Below are positions 1-8,247 of a stretch of DNA of 64,000 bases, piece by piece. Source of the stretch: Guptibacillus spartinae (GTDB taxonomy: Bacteria; Bacillota; Bacilli; Bacillales; Guptibacillaceae); the NCBI RefSeq assembly GCF_028610625.1, contig NZ_JAQQWU010000003.1, positions 251,380 to 315,379 of the forward strand. Reading direction: 5' to 3'. The notes beneath the pieces are model-generated. The model was not told where the DNA came from. It saw only the letters and a list, made by a program, of their open reading frames with translations, and did no database searches. Numbering within the stretch: position 1 is the first letter of the stretch; each line of letters starts with the position of its first letter. The position numbers were made by a program, and so were the translations under genes.

Positions 1-80
1 GTCACGGTGCTCCCGGGGGTCGGTGCAGGGGTACGGTTGGGTAACGGGTGCCGCCCCCGGTAACGAACCTGACCCCAAAA
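1..80. other. GC-rich, compositionally foreign window edge
   Basis: The first ~75 bases are dominated by G and C (runs such as cccggggg and gccgcccccgg) and contain an imperfect long inverted repeat between about 13 and 60. From about base 76 the sequence switches abruptly to AT-rich DNA with a normal ribosome binding site for the next gene. No reading frame, promoter or known element is recognisable. It may be an assembly or contig-end artefact, or a piece of a different element. I cannot decide from the sequence. Confidence 0.5.
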
Positions 81-93
81 AGGAGGTAGATCG

Positions 94-1092
94 ATGGCGC
101 GCTGGATATATGTGATTGGTGCTTTGCTTGTAACGGTAACCTTTTCCTTTTTTCTTTTCTATTCTGTAAGGGCTTTCAATTTAACGCCGGATCGTCCTTC
201 TGCATCTTATAAAGCTCCGGACTATCGATTCGTACTCGTTACAGAGGAAGTGAATAATGACTACTGGCGACTAGTGGAGAAAGGGGCACGCGCTGCAGCA
301 GAGAAATACAATGTTTCGCTCCAGTATACCGGACCAAAACAAGCCAATTTTGATGAACATAAGAAAATGATTGAAATGGCAGCTGCCTCAAAAGTAGATG
401 GCATCATCGCGCAAGGATTAAACCAGGAGGTATCTCCTTCGCTGATTAATCAAGTATCAGCGAAAGGAATTCCTTTTCTAACAATCGATACAGATGCGCC
501 CGAAAGTAATCGCGTGGCGTACGTCGGAACCGATAATTATTATGCCGGGTTTCTCGCAGGACAAGCGTTACTCAAGGATACAGAAGGGGAAGTGAAGGTC
601 GGGATTATTACGGGGCGATTTGATTCAGCGAATCAAAAGCTAAGGGTGGAGGGGTTTAAAGATGCGATTAAAGATAGCAATCGCGTAAAGGTGATTGCCA
701 TCGATGAATCTCAAATTACGAGAATCCAAGCTGCAGAGAAAACGTATGAAATGATCAAGGCGTTTCCGGATATAAATGCTTTTTATGGAACTAGTGCCCT
801 TGATGCAATTGGGATTGTACAGGTACTTGAAAGCATTGGGATGACGGACCGGGTTTATGTGATTGGATTTGATACTTTGCCTGAAACAATCCAACTCATT
901 GAACAAGGAAAGCTAGAAGCAACCGTTGAACAGAAACCCTATCAAATGGGGTATGACGCGGTTGAATTAATGGTTCAAGTGCTTAAAGGAGAAAAGGTTT
1001 CCCCTTATCATCACACGATGACAAATGTCGTTCGTCAACAAGACTTTACTCAAACAGAAACAATGACGCCGGGAGGGATGAAACAACAATGA
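94..1092 (+). CDS. Membrane-anchored sugar-binding sensor protein (periplasmic-binding fold, RbsB/XylF-like)
   Basis: This 332-aa protein has one N-terminal membrane segment (about residues 5-27) and then a type 1 periplasmic sugar-binding domain. The features are FVLVTEEVNNDYWRLVEKGA near the start, IIAQGLN, TIDTDAPESNR, YVGTDNYYAG and a C-terminal IGFDTLPE / GYDAVELMVQVL. There is no lipobox, so it should stay tethered outside the membrane. The start is fixed by AAAAAGGAGG seven or so bases upstream. Its stop overlaps the start of the kinase gene (ATGA), so the two are translationally coupled. Known family case: clostridial XylFII-LytS, where such a protein senses xylose for the kinase. I infer the same sensory rather than transport role here. 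The sugar itself is not predictable. Confidence 0.85.
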   Translation: MARWIYVIGALLVTVTFSFFLFYSVRAFNLTPDRPSASYKAPDYRFVLVTEEVNNDYWRLVEKGARAAAEKYNVSLQYTGPKQANFDEHKKMIEMAAASKVDGIIAQGLNQEVSPSLINQVSAKGIPFLTIDTDAPESNRVAYVGTDNYYAGFLAGQALLKDTEGEVKVGIITGRFDSANQKLRVEGFKDAIKDSNRVKVIAIDESQITRIQAAEKTYEMIKAFPDINAFYGTSALDAIGIVQVLESIGMTDRVYVIGFDTLPETIQLIEQGKLEATVEQKPYQMGYDAVELMVQVLKGEKVSPYHHTMTNVVRQQDFTQTETMTPGGMKQQ

Positions 1093-2534
1093 AAATTCAA
1101 GCGAGATTTATTCTCTTTTTTACATTGCTTGTTCTTCTGATGAACGGTGTCGCGTTTTACTTGTTTCATAGTAGTCAGGGTACAATTGATGATTATCACA
1201 CGAGCTTTGAGCGATTTATTGTCTTAAATGAGATTTCGCAACAAACGAATACAGTCTATGAAGCTATGAATACGTATCTAACAGCCCGGACGCAAGAAGA
1301 ATTAACAGCTTATGCTACTGAACGAAAAATTCTATCACAAGAAAAGGAAGAGCTTCTTGAGACGGTCAAAAATGAAGGGAACGATCAAATCGTCACAAAT
1401 TATGAAAACATGATTGAAAGCTTTTTACTTGAATGCGATATAACCGTACAGGCCTTTCAGAGGCAGGAAATTAATCAGTATTCAGGTCACTTAAATCAAG
1501 CAGCCCAAATCTCTGCCTTTATCCAAGAAACAACGCTAACACTCATTAATTCTGAATTAACGGATTACCGCACCTTTTACAACGAAATGGATCAAAAAAG
1601 TTCATACCTGCAGTGGATGGGGATTTCGTTATTTGTTTCTATGATTTTAGTTAGCTTCTTAATGGCCTTCTGGTTTTCACGGGGAATTACTACGCCAATT
1701 CATGAGCTTGCGGCAGCGGCTAGAAAATTATCAAAAGGTGATTTTACAGCGAGTAAAGTGATTGTTCATTCAAAAAATGAACTGCAGCTGTTGGCTGAAA
1801 CGTTCTATCGCATGCAGGAAAATATAAAAGAGCTGATTAAGGAAATTAAACAGAAATCAGAACTCGATCAACTTTTGAAAGAAATGGAATTAAAAAGCCT
1901 TCAAAGTCAGATGAATCCTCATTTTCTATTTAATACACTTAATACGATTTCCAGACGCGCTTACATTGAAGGGGCCGATCAAACAAGTGAATTGATCGAA
2001 TCAGTTTCGGCGCTTCTCCGCTATAATCTTGGTAATCTAGCGAAAGACGTAACGCTTGAAGAAGAGCTCACAATTGTGCGGGAATATTTCTTTATTCAGA
2101 AGTCGCGATTTGGTGAACGTGTGACGTTTGATGTCATCGCAGATGAGAACGTCCTCGACTGTAGAATTCCTGTTTTAACCCTTCAGCCAATTGTTGAAAA
2201 TGCGTTTATCCACGGCGTCGAGTCGTATGAAGCAGGTGGGGAAATTACGATACGTATTTATGCAGAACAAGAAGAGGTCATCATTGAGGTTTTGGATAAT
2301 GGAGTTGGTATTGAAACGGAAAGACTTTCACAAATTTTTTCTGAAGATGAAGGGGCAATTGCGCAAAGGCAGGGGCATTCGACAGGACTTGGCATGCAGA
2401 ATGTAAAAAAACGAATTGAATTGTTCTCGGAACAAACAGGTTCTATGACCGTTGAATCTTCTCAAAAAACAGGGACCACTGTTCGATTGAATGTACCTTA
2501 TCAAACGATGGAAGGAGAGGAACAATTTGCTTAA
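1089..2534 (+). CDS. Sensor histidine kinase, LytS/YesM type
   Basis: The protein has 481 aa. There is a membrane helix at about 7-27, an extracytoplasmic helical region, a second helix at about 175-197, and a HAMP linker (RGITTPIHELAAAARKL). The His_kinase domain follows, with the phospho-acceptor His278 in QMNPHFLFNTLNTISRR, then an HATPase domain with DNGVGI and a GLGMQNVKKR glycine-rich lid. It sits between the sugar-binding protein (4-bp overlap) and the response regulator (8-bp overlap). This is the typical arrangement for carbohydrate-responsive YesMN-type systems. Expected action: it phosphorylates the regulator at 2527-4092 when the membrane-bound binding protein reports sugar. Confidence 0.92.
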   Translation: MKIQARFILFFTLLVLLMNGVAFYLFHSSQGTIDDYHTSFERFIVLNEISQQTNTVYEAMNTYLTARTQEELTAYATERKILSQEKEELLETVKNEGNDQIVTNYENMIESFLLECDITVQAFQRQEINQYSGHLNQAAQISAFIQETTLTLINSELTDYRTFYNEMDQKSSYLQWMGISLFVSMILVSFLMAFWFSRGITTPIHELAAAARKLSKGDFTASKVIVHSKNELQLLAETFYRMQENIKELIKEIKQKSELDQLLKEMELKSLQSQMNPHFLFNTLNTISRRAYIEGADQTSELIESVSALLRYNLGNLAKDVTLEEELTIVREYFFIQKSRFGERVTFDVIADENVLDCRIPVLTLQPIVENAFIHGVESYEAGGEITIRIYAEQEEVIIEVLDNGVGIETERLSQIFSEDEGAIAQRQGHSTGLGMQNVKKRIELFSEQTGSMTVESSQKTGTTVRLNVPYQTMEGEEQFA

Positions 2535-4092
2535 AATCATGATCGTGGACGATGAGCAGCTAGAACGAGATGCTTTGGAAATGATGATCTCAAGAAAATA
2601 TGGCGATCGCGTCACTCTTCTTAAAGCGAAAAATGGAAGGGAAGCCATTGCGCTTGTGGATGAGTTCCAACCACAAATCATTTTTATGGATATTAAAATG
2701 CCCGGAATTGATGGAGTCGAAGCGGTAAAAATCATTAAAAAGAGTCATGCCAACATTCGGTTTATTATGCTCTCTGCTTTTGACACCTTTAACTATGCAA
2801 GAGATGTCATGCAGCAAGGGGTGAAAGAATATTTGCTGAAGCCAGGGCGTAAGAAGGAAGTTTTAGCTGCTCTCACACGCGTTTCAGAGGAACTTGAAGT
2901 AGATCGAGTAGAAGCGGAAAAAAAGGAGCATGTTCAAGCAAAGCTTGCAAAAGCGGTTCACTTACTTGAAGGGGAGTGGATGAATGCGATCCTAATGAAT
3001 CAAGTGACGGAGTTCAGTCCTTCTGAGTGGAGCGAACTCCTTGGTTTTCAAACGACAGCAGGTTATGCCATCGTTATTAAATTTCCCAACAAACAGGAGG
3101 TCTTCATCAATGAAATGGTCCAGTGGATTAAGGAAAAATTGAAAACCACTTTTCCAGGTGAAGTATTAATTGGAGTGAGAGATGACTGCTATTTACCCTG
3201 TTTTCTTTTTAGCGAAAATCTTCATGAGAAGGATAAGCGCATAAAGTCAAAAGTACTGCCGTTGATACGAAATCTTCTTTATGAACTTAAACATCGTTTT
3301 CATGAAGCGGTTTGTATAGGCATAGGAACGCCCTATCAGGAAGCGAATCAATTCGTTGCTTCATACCGAGAAGCTCTTCATACGGCTCGGAATCTAGATT
3401 TTCAGCATGAGGTAACGTATGCATTTTATCAAGAAGGAAAAAGCGGAAGGATACCTAGCCGGAATGTTACACAGGAGCAGGAATCGATTGTCATCAATGC
3501 GATTCATAATGGGGAATTTGCAAGAGCGATGCAAGCACTTGATGTGTATGTTGAAATGATTTCAAATAAGCCCACTTCCATCTATGTTCAAAAGCTAAAT
3601 GAACTCTTTCTTGTCGCGGAGCGGATTCTTCAAACCAATGGAATTGTCTTATCCTCTTATTCCTACATAGTGGCGGAAAGTGAGTCTGAAGCGACCAATC
3701 TAGCGCGAGAAAAACTCCGGAAGTTAAGCGAGCATGTTCAGGGATGGCGTGCACTCCACGGAGGGGATCGACTTGAACAAGTCAAAAAGTACATTCGATC
3801 TCATTTTCATAAACAGCTTACCCTTGAAGAAGCAGCCGATTATGTAGAGCTTAGTCCCTATTATGTTAGTAAATTATTTAAAGATAAGAGTGGCATAACT
3901 TTTATAGATTACGTTACAGAAGTTCGGATTACAGAAGCAAAGCGGGAAATGCTCGATCCTACCAAAAGCTTAAAAGAGATTTGTTTTAACGTCGGGTATA
4001 AAGATCCGAATTATTTTAGTCGCGTATTTAAACGAAAAGCAGGCTTGTCACCTTCTCAGTATCGTGAGCGGTTACAAACCCTTAAACAGTAG
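2527..4092 (+). CDS. Response regulator with AraC-type DNA-binding domain, YesN type
   Basis: The chosen start is TTG at 2527, six bases after GGAGAGG, giving 521 aa that begin MLKIMIVDDEQ. An upstream ATG at 2491 would add residues that only overlap the kinase. The receiver domain is at 1-~120 with phospho-acceptor Asp55 (IIFMDIKMPG) and LLKPG. A long middle region follows, then a C-terminal AraC double helix-turn-helix (LTLEEAADYVELSPYYVSKLF and ICFNVGYKDPNYFSRVFKR). Regulators of this class bind tandem direct repeats about two helical turns long. Such a repeat lies at 5835-5874 ahead of the sugar importer, so I infer that operon as a target. Confidence 0.92.
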   Translation: MLKIMIVDDEQLERDALEMMISRKYGDRVTLLKAKNGREAIALVDEFQPQIIFMDIKMPGIDGVEAVKIIKKSHANIRFIMLSAFDTFNYARDVMQQGVKEYLLKPGRKKEVLAALTRVSEELEVDRVEAEKKEHVQAKLAKAVHLLEGEWMNAILMNQVTEFSPSEWSELLGFQTTAGYAIVIKFPNKQEVFINEMVQWIKEKLKTTFPGEVLIGVRDDCYLPCFLFSENLHEKDKRIKSKVLPLIRNLLYELKHRFHEAVCIGIGTPYQEANQFVASYREALHTARNLDFQHEVTYAFYQEGKSGRIPSRNVTQEQESIVINAIHNGEFARAMQALDVYVEMISNKPTSIYVQKLNELFLVAERILQTNGIVLSSYSYIVAESESEATNLAREKLRKLSEHVQGWRALHGGDRLEQVKKYIRSHFHKQLTLEEAADYVELSPYYVSKLFKDKSGITFIDYVTEVRITEAKREMLDPTKSLKEICFNVGYKDPNYFSRVFKRKAGLSPSQYRERLQTLKQ

Positions 4093-4238
4093 GAAACGCC
4101 GATCGTTCTAGTCGTAGGTGCAAAGCGAGATTGATATTATCTTAAACTATTTTCTTATTTCATTCTTCCCTCTTCGAAAGGTATACTTAGAATGCAACTT
4201 GGGACGCAACATCCCTTAAACAGAGAGGATTTATCATC

Positions 4239-5042
4239 ATGCTTGATTATAAGCTATATAAAAATAAGGCAAGTGACAGCGAAACGATCGTCTTGCTCCA
4301 TGGTCTTGGTGGGAACTATGGGATCTTTTATCACCAGATAGGAATTTATAAAAAGCAGTATCATGTGTTAGCGATAAACTTACCGGGCCATGGAAATTCA
4401 CCTCTTACATCAAGCTATGATACCCCTTTTACGGCTGAATTGATTGCTGATGAGATTCTCGGTCTTCTAGATGAATTGAAAATCTCAAAAGCCCATTTAG
4501 TAGGTATTTCACTCGGATCCGTTGCGGTGCATCACTTGTTGCAGCGGGCACCAGATCGTATTCAGAGTGCCGTGCTTGGAGGAGCGATTACGCGATTTAA
4601 TTCCTTAGCTTCCTCCTTACTATTGGCTGGAAATGCAGTGAAAGCTTTTATGCCGTATATGTGGTTATACAAATTGTTTGCTTATGTGATGATGCCAAAA
4701 TCAAATCATTCCCGTTCACGTGAACTCTTCATAAGAGAAGCGATGAAAATGAAGCGGTGTGATTTTCTGGCATGGTATGGATTAGCTTTTCACGTGAAAG
4801 CGACCTACGTAGAAGTACAAGAAAAGAGTGAAAACATTCCCAAACTCTATATTTCAGGTGAACAGGATCATCTCTTTGTCAAACCCTTGCTTGAAGATAT
4901 TCACAGCGACCAACAGGCGACCCATTTATTATTAGATTGCGGTCATGTTTGTAACGTCGAAAAACCGAAAGAATTTAATGCTGCTTCTATGGCGTTTTTC
5001 AACAAACATCGAATAGAGAAAAGCATTTCAACTGCCCTATAA
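4239..5042 (+). CDS. Alpha/beta hydrolase
   Basis: This 267-aa hydrolase has the oxyanion region LLHGLGGNYG and the nucleophile elbow GISLGS with Ser91. The likely acid is Asp211 in SGEQDHLF and the base is His237 in DCGHVCNVEKP, which gives a complete catalytic triad. There is no signal peptide, so it is cytoplasmic. A GAGAGGA ribosome binding site precedes the ATG. It is a single-gene unit closed by a bidirectional terminator at 5057-5094. The substrate (ester, lactone or other) cannot be told from the fold. Confidence 0.85.
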   Translation: MLDYKLYKNKASDSETIVLLHGLGGNYGIFYHQIGIYKKQYHVLAINLPGHGNSPLTSSYDTPFTAELIADEILGLLDELKISKAHLVGISLGSVAVHHLLQRAPDRIQSAVLGGAITRFNSLASSLLLAGNAVKAFMPYMWLYKLFAYVMMPKSNHSRSRELFIREAMKMKRCDFLAWYGLAFHVKATYVEVQEKSENIPKLYISGEQDHLFVKPLLEDIHSDQQATHLLLDCGHVCNVEKPKEFNAASMAFFNKHRIEKSISTAL

Positions 5043-5056
5043 CGTTTCTTCATAAC

Positions 5057-5094
5057 AAAGAGGAGTTTCCTGTTAAATTGGTAAACTCCTCTTT
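5057..5094. terminator. Bidirectional intrinsic terminator
   Basis: A 12-bp perfect stem, AAAGAGGAGTTT / AAACTCCTCTTT, is closed by a 14-base loop. It lies between the converging hydrolase (+) and DUF218 (-) genes. Short A/T tracts on both sides suit termination in either direction. Confidence 0.8.
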
Positions 5095-5121
5095 ATAGTT
5101 GAAAGGATATAGGATTTCTCT

Positions 5122-5730
5122 TTATTTCGTTAATTGAATCGAATAATCCTTCAGAATCCCCTCCTGAACATACCGCTGGATGGAGTGAAGTTCTTTTATC
5201 ACTCTTGCCCTTTCTTCATCATGCTTCCACCAGTTATTTTGCTGTCCGAGTTCACGATCATCTGAACAATAACTATAGGAGATCCAGTCTGGCATATAAG
5301 TGGTAAGTGTTAGATGACATCTTTTCATATGATAAGGCGAACTTACAATTAATAGCCGGTTAATTCGGTTTAAACCAATCGAACGTTGCAAAACCATTAG
5401 AGAAGCGAGAACGTTTTCTGTGGTGTTTGCAGCCTCATGCTCGAGTAAAATAGCTTCATTTGGTACGCCGAGATCGACTAATCGATCTTTCATCCAAGTA
5501 GCTTCCGTTTCCTCGTTTTCTCCCCATCTTGCTGCAGATCCTGAAACAAGAATTTTAGGGGCACGTTTATCATGATAGAGTTTTGCAGCTTTTATAACAC
5601 GGTGAATGTTCTTTGACCCGAAAACAAAAATACAATCACCGGATTTGTGATCATCTACGGTTTCCTCGAACATGATGGCCGTAATTTGTTCCCTTGAGAG
5701 ATTGTCCGGGTCTAGTTCGGATAACTTCAT
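5122..5730 (-). CDS. DUF218 family protein (YdcF/SanA/ElyC-like)
   Basis: The protein has 202 aa. Typical DUF218 signatures are CIFVFGS near the N-terminus, ILVSGSAARWGENEETEA, the ILLEHEAANTTENVLAS block with the conserved E-xx-ANTxEN, and LLIVSSPYHMKR. Family members are linked to envelope sugar or cofactor chemistry (SanA/ElyC), but biochemical function is unproven. Unlike many homologues it has no obvious membrane anchor. It is a single-gene unit on the minus strand, reading toward the hydrolase, with ggtgaatg-type ribosome binding sequence just upstream. Confidence 0.8.
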   Translation of the reverse strand: MKLSELDPDNLSREQITAIMFEETVDDHKSGDCIFVFGSKNIHRVIKAAKLYHDKRAPKILVSGSAARWGENEETEATWMKDRLVDLGVPNEAILLEHEAANTTENVLASLMVLQRSIGLNRINRLLIVSSPYHMKRCHLTLTTYMPDWISYSYCSDDRELGQQNNWWKHDEERARVIKELHSIQRYVQEGILKDYSIQLTK

Positions 5731-5834
5731 TTTTCATTCACCTCATTTATACAGAAATACCTGCTTCCTTTATAATTCTCCTTCATTGTGAGAAGACCCT
5801 TCCTTTATTTGTGTTGTACTAGCTTATGAGAAAC

Positions 5835-5874
5835 ACCACAAAAAAGTGAAGATAACCACAAAAATATGAAGGCG
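5835..5874 (+). promoter_or_regulatory. Tandem 20-bp direct repeat, candidate operator for the AraC-type regulator
   Basis: ACCACAAAAAAGTGAAGATA is followed immediately by ACCACAAAAATATGAAGGCG. The two agree at 15 of 20 positions, with identical first ten bases. The 20-bp period and the position ~70-110 bases before the importer start fit AraC-family activator sites. A short inverted repeat, CGCTTA / TAAGCG (5873-5891), follows. No good -35 box is present, as expected for an activator-dependent promoter. The link to the regulator at 2527-4092 is an inference. Confidence 0.5.
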
Positions 5875-5943
5875 CTTACATAACTTAAGCGTCATTCGGT
5901 TTGATAAAGTGTGAGTAACAAAAGAAATGGGGGGATCAATCGT

Positions 5944-7230
5944 ATGAAAGGAAGGCTTAAATCATTTACGGGTTGGTTTTTAATATTTGTGTTAGCGCTT
6001 GGACCACTTTCTGCTTGCTCGAGTTCTAATGAAACAAGCGGCGGCTCGAGTAATGAAGAAACGCTTGATATTTTTAGCTGGTGGACAGGTGCTGGGGAAG
6101 AAGATGGATTGAATGCGCTTATTGACTTATTTAAAGAAGAATATCCTGATATTGAAGTCGAAAATGCGGCCGTTGCTGGCGGGGCGGGAACAAATGCGAA
6201 GGCTGTCCTTGCAAGTCGCATGCAAGGGGATGATCCACCAGCAACATTCCAGGTGCATGGCGGTTCCGAACTAAATGATGGCTGGGTCGCAGCTGGAAAA
6301 ATGGAAACGCTTAACGACCTCTATGAAGCTGAAGGATGGGAAGATAAGTTTCCAGAGGACTTAATTGATCTTGTTAGTAAAGACGGCGATATTTATTCGG
6401 TTCCAGTAAACATCCATCGGGGTAACGTGCTCTGGTACAATACGAGCGTTTTTGAAGAAAATGGTGTGGAGCCACCGAAGACGTTCGATGAATTTTTTAC
6501 AGCAGCCGATCAGCTTCAGGAAGCAGGCGTAACGCCTCTAGCCCTCGGTGACAAAGAGCCATGGACAGCAACGCATCTCTTTGAAACAGCGCTTCTTGGA
6601 ACGCTTGGTGCAGATAATTACAAAAAACTTTTTACTGGGGAACTCTCATTTAGTGATCCAAAAGTAAAAGAAGCGGTTGAAAATTTCAAGAAAATGTTGA
6701 GCTACGTAAACGAAGATCATAGTTCTCGTAACTGGCAAGATGCTTCTCAGCTCGTCGCAGATGGAGAAGCAGCGATGAACGTCATGGGAGATTGGGCAAA
6801 GGGTTACTTTGTGAATGATCTTAATTTGAAAGTGAAAGAGGATTTTGGTTGGATGGCAACACCGGGTACGGAAGGAATGTTTATGGTGATTACCGATACG
6901 TTTGGTTTGCCTAAGGGCGTATCAAATCCTGAAGACGTTAAGAAATTTCTATCTGTTCTTGGTTCTGTAGAAGGGCAGGATGCGTTTAATCCTTTAAAAG
7001 GTTCGATCCCAGCTCGCGTAGATGCTGATCTTTCAAACTACGATGAATATGGTAAAGAAACGATTGAAGATTTCAAGAGTGCAAGTCTTGCACCGAGCCT
7101 TGCGCATGGATCGGCAGCACCTGAAGGTTTTGTTACGAAAGTGAACCAGGCGATTAATATTTTTGTGACGCAGCAGGATGTTGATCAACTGATTAGTTCA
7201 CTTGAAGATGCTTCTAGTGACCTGAAGTAA
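5944..7230 (+). CDS. Sugar ABC transporter substrate-binding lipoprotein, glucose-binding (GtsA-like) family
   Basis: The start is the ATG at 5944, after a GGGGGGATC ribosome binding site. A GTG at 5911 is in frame but has no site. The 428-aa product has a lipoprotein signal peptide ending in a lipobox (GPLSAC). LDIFSWWTGAGEEDGLNALI, AVAGGAGTNAKAVLASRMQ, DDPPATFQVHGG, YSVPVNIHRGNVLWYN and AGVTPLALG are typical of the bacterial glucose/mannose-binding branch of MalE-type proteins. It binds sugar outside the cell and delivers it to the permeases encoded next. Glucose is the best guess for the ligand but is not shown. Confidence 0.9.
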   Translation: MKGRLKSFTGWFLIFVLALGPLSACSSSNETSGGSSNEETLDIFSWWTGAGEEDGLNALIDLFKEEYPDIEVENAAVAGGAGTNAKAVLASRMQGDDPPATFQVHGGSELNDGWVAAGKMETLNDLYEAEGWEDKFPEDLIDLVSKDGDIYSVPVNIHRGNVLWYNTSVFEENGVEPPKTFDEFFTAADQLQEAGVTPLALGDKEPWTATHLFETALLGTLGADNYKKLFTGELSFSDPKVKEAVENFKKMLSYVNEDHSSRNWQDASQLVADGEAAMNVMGDWAKGYFVNDLNLKVKEDFGWMATPGTEGMFMVITDTFGLPKGVSNPEDVKKFLSVLGSVEGQDAFNPLKGSIPARVDADLSNYDEYGKETIEDFKSASLAPSLAHGSAAPEGFVTKVNQAINIFVTQQDVDQLISSLEDASSDLK

Positions 7231-7239
7231 AAATGTGCT

Positions 7240-7267
7240 GGGAGAAGATTGGTTCTTCTCCCTTTTT
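7240..7267 (+). terminator. Intra-operon attenuating terminator
   Basis: A perfect 9-bp stem, GGGAGAAGA / TCTTCTCCC, with a 5-base loop is followed by TTTTT. It lies between the binding-protein gene and the first permease. Partial termination here would give more binding protein than permease, a common arrangement in binding-protein operons. Confidence 0.75.
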
Positions 7268-7287
7268 GAATGGTAAGGGGGATGATG

Positions 7288-8247
7288 ATGGAGACTGAAA
7301 CAACGATGCGATCGGTCACAGTAACAACGCGGAAGAAACGTTCGCTTACGAAGGATCACATGCTTGCGATTGGCTTTCTTATTCCTTCAATTTTATTAGT
7401 TGGTGTATTTGTTTATGGATTTATCGGCTGGACAGGCTACGTTTCGTTAAGTAATTGGAACTCACTTGTCCCAGACTTTTCATTTGTTGGATTGAAAAAT
7501 TACCTTTATTTGTTTGGTGATTTCCGTTTTCAAGCAGACCTACGAAATACGCTCTTTTTTACAATCATGTTTATTTTAGCCGTGATTGTCGTAGGGCAAA
7601 TTCTAGCGATCCTTTTAGACCAGAAAATTCAGCAGGAGTCACTGTTTCGCAACATCTTTTTCTTTCCGATGGCACTTTCATTTGTCGTTACAGGGGTCGT
7701 CTGGCAGTGGCTGTTGAATCCTTCCACAGGGGTTAATCTATTTCTTGCAAAGCTCGGACTGGATTCAAAATGGTATACCGATACGACAATCTTTCCTGCC
7801 ATTGGCTGGGGTAAAATCGAATTCGGAATTCCAATCGCCATGATCGCTGTTGTCATTGCGGCCGTCTGGCAAATGACTGGCTTCTCGGTTGCGATGTATC
7901 TTGCCGGGTTACGAGGCGTTCCTGAAGAAGTAAGGGAAGCGGCTCGCATGGACGGAGCAAATGAATTTCAAGTGTATTGGAAAATTATTATGCCGATCCT
8001 CCGTCCCATTACGGTCAGTGTGATCATCATTATGGCTCATATTTCACTTAAAATATTTGATTTGATTTATGCGATGACGGGACCAGGTGCAAACTTTGTT
8101 ACTGATGTGCCCGGTGTGTATATGTATGAAACGACGTTCAGAGGAAATTATTACGCGAACGGAGCAGCGATTGCGGTTGTCATGCTTTTAGCGGTTGCGA
8201 TCTTTATCATTCCTTATCTTTGGTCGAGTCGGAAGGGGGAAGCTTAG
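7288..8247 (+). CDS. Sugar ABC transporter permease, MalF/UgpA type
   Basis: The start is chosen at 7288, the third of three consecutive ATGs, six bases after AAGGGGG. An ATG at 7270 precedes the ribosome binding site. The product is 319 aa with about six membrane segments, the first at ~26-48. The EAA loop that contacts the ATPase is EAARMDGANEFQVYWKIIMP at about 217-236. It pairs with the permease encoded at 8247-9068. The TAG stop shares one base with that gene's GTG start, implying coupled translation. Confidence 0.9.
   Translation: METETTMRSVTVTTRKKRSLTKDHMLAIGFLIPSILLVGVFVYGFIGWTGYVSLSNWNSLVPDFSFVGLKNYLYLFGDFRFQADLRNTLFFTIMFILAVIVVGQILAILLDQKIQQESLFRNIFFFPMALSFVVTGVVWQWLLNPSTGVNLFLAKLGLDSKWYTDTTIFPAIGWGKIEFGIPIAMIAVVIAAVWQMTGFSVAMYLAGLRGVPEEVREAARMDGANEFQVYWKIIMPILRPITVSVIIIMAHISLKIFDLIYAMTGPGANFVTDVPGVYMYETTFRGNYYANGAAIAVVMLLAVAIFIIPYLWSSRKGEA

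Noticed and set aside
2328-2735. 135-codon minus-strand frame across the kinase-regulator junction
   Set aside because: Antisense of two well-supported overlapping genes; no ribosome binding site.
5911-5943. GTG start for the sugar-binding lipoprotein
   Set aside because: It would place 11 extra residues before the signal peptide, and the ribosome binding site lies after it.
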